From Bacillota bacterium (lineage in GTDB: Bacteria > Bacillota > Clostridia > Oscillospirales > Ruminococcaceae), in assembly GCA_023395695.1 (NCBI GenBank), contig JAEWYJ010000307.1:1-5560 (forward strand): 5,560 nt of DNA, written 5' to 3'. Positions 5,496 to 5,560 of the stretch are shown here, one piece after another. The stretch's first letter is position 1, and the number at the start of each line of letters is the position of its first letter. Position numbers and translations under genes: made by a program. The notes under the pieces are model-generated. The model had not been told where the DNA came from. It saw nothing but the letters and a program-made list of their open reading frames with translations, and did not search any database.

Positions 5496-5560
5496 CTACT
5501 TTCACTATGTTTTGGCTATGGAAAGCCCAAGTTCTAAAGGTTACCTCATCATTAGGTCGT

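Larger units (their letters stand above)
5352..5560 (-). other. Leader and upstream region of the tct operon
   Basis: This stretch should contain the operon promoter, but I see no strong -35/-10 pair. The best candidates have poor hexamers or 15-base spacing and are not called. It contains the 16-bp dyad at 5480-5495. A 39-codon minus-strand frame enters from the right edge and stops at 5440-5442. A plus-strand frame opens with ATG at 5479 and runs off the edge. Neither frame is firmly identifiable. Confidence 0.45.

Noticed and set aside
5476..5497. Possible sigma-54 promoter (TTGC element) upstream of tctC on the minus strand
   Set aside because: The -12 TTGCA is present, but the position of the -24 GG reads GC, so the essential pair is missing.

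Overview
The window most likely comes from an anaerobic Gram-positive bacterium of the Clostridia, perhaps Oscillospiraceae-like. This is inferred from three things: a substrate-binding protein with a lipoprotein signal and lipobox, strong AGGAGG-type ribosome binding sites, and genes for Fe-S proteins. The genes are moderately GC-rich, while the two flanks, especially bases 1-420, are visibly more AT-rich. No rRNA, tRNA, CRISPR array, insertion sequence or phage gene was seen.

All five recognisable genes lie on the minus strand and read from right to left as one probable operon. First comes a complete tripartite tricarboxylate transporter (TTT family): tctC (4308-5351, lipid-anchored binding protein), a 317-base structured spacer, tctB (3523-3990, small membrane subunit), and, 14 bases later, tctA (2003-3508, large membrane subunit). 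After an 82-base spacer with a hairpin, a possible internal promoter and a perfect 14-bp palindrome come two further genes 20 bases apart. One encodes a protein with an N-terminal two-cluster ferredoxin domain and a longer uncharacterised C-terminal domain (1186-1920). The other encodes a 215-residue protein of unknown family with a conserved-looking Cys/His set (518-1165). A perfect 22-bp hairpin at 425-473 follows the last gene and is the likely end of the transcript, although it lacks a clear U-tract.

The working reading is that TctC captures an organic anion outside the cell, TctA/TctB import it with an ion gradient, and the two cytoplasmic proteins act on it or on a product, probably with electron transfer through Fe-S clusters. 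The substrate cannot be read from the sequence. The C-terminal domain of the ferredoxin-type protein reminds me of proteins annotated as 6-hydroxynicotinate reductase in anaerobes, but that is an unverified recollection.

The left flank (1-517) has no convincing gene. It holds hairpins and one short open frame with protein-like composition. The right flank (5352-5560) is the leader of tctC. It contains a 16-bp dyad and two short open frames running off the edge, neither firmly identifiable.
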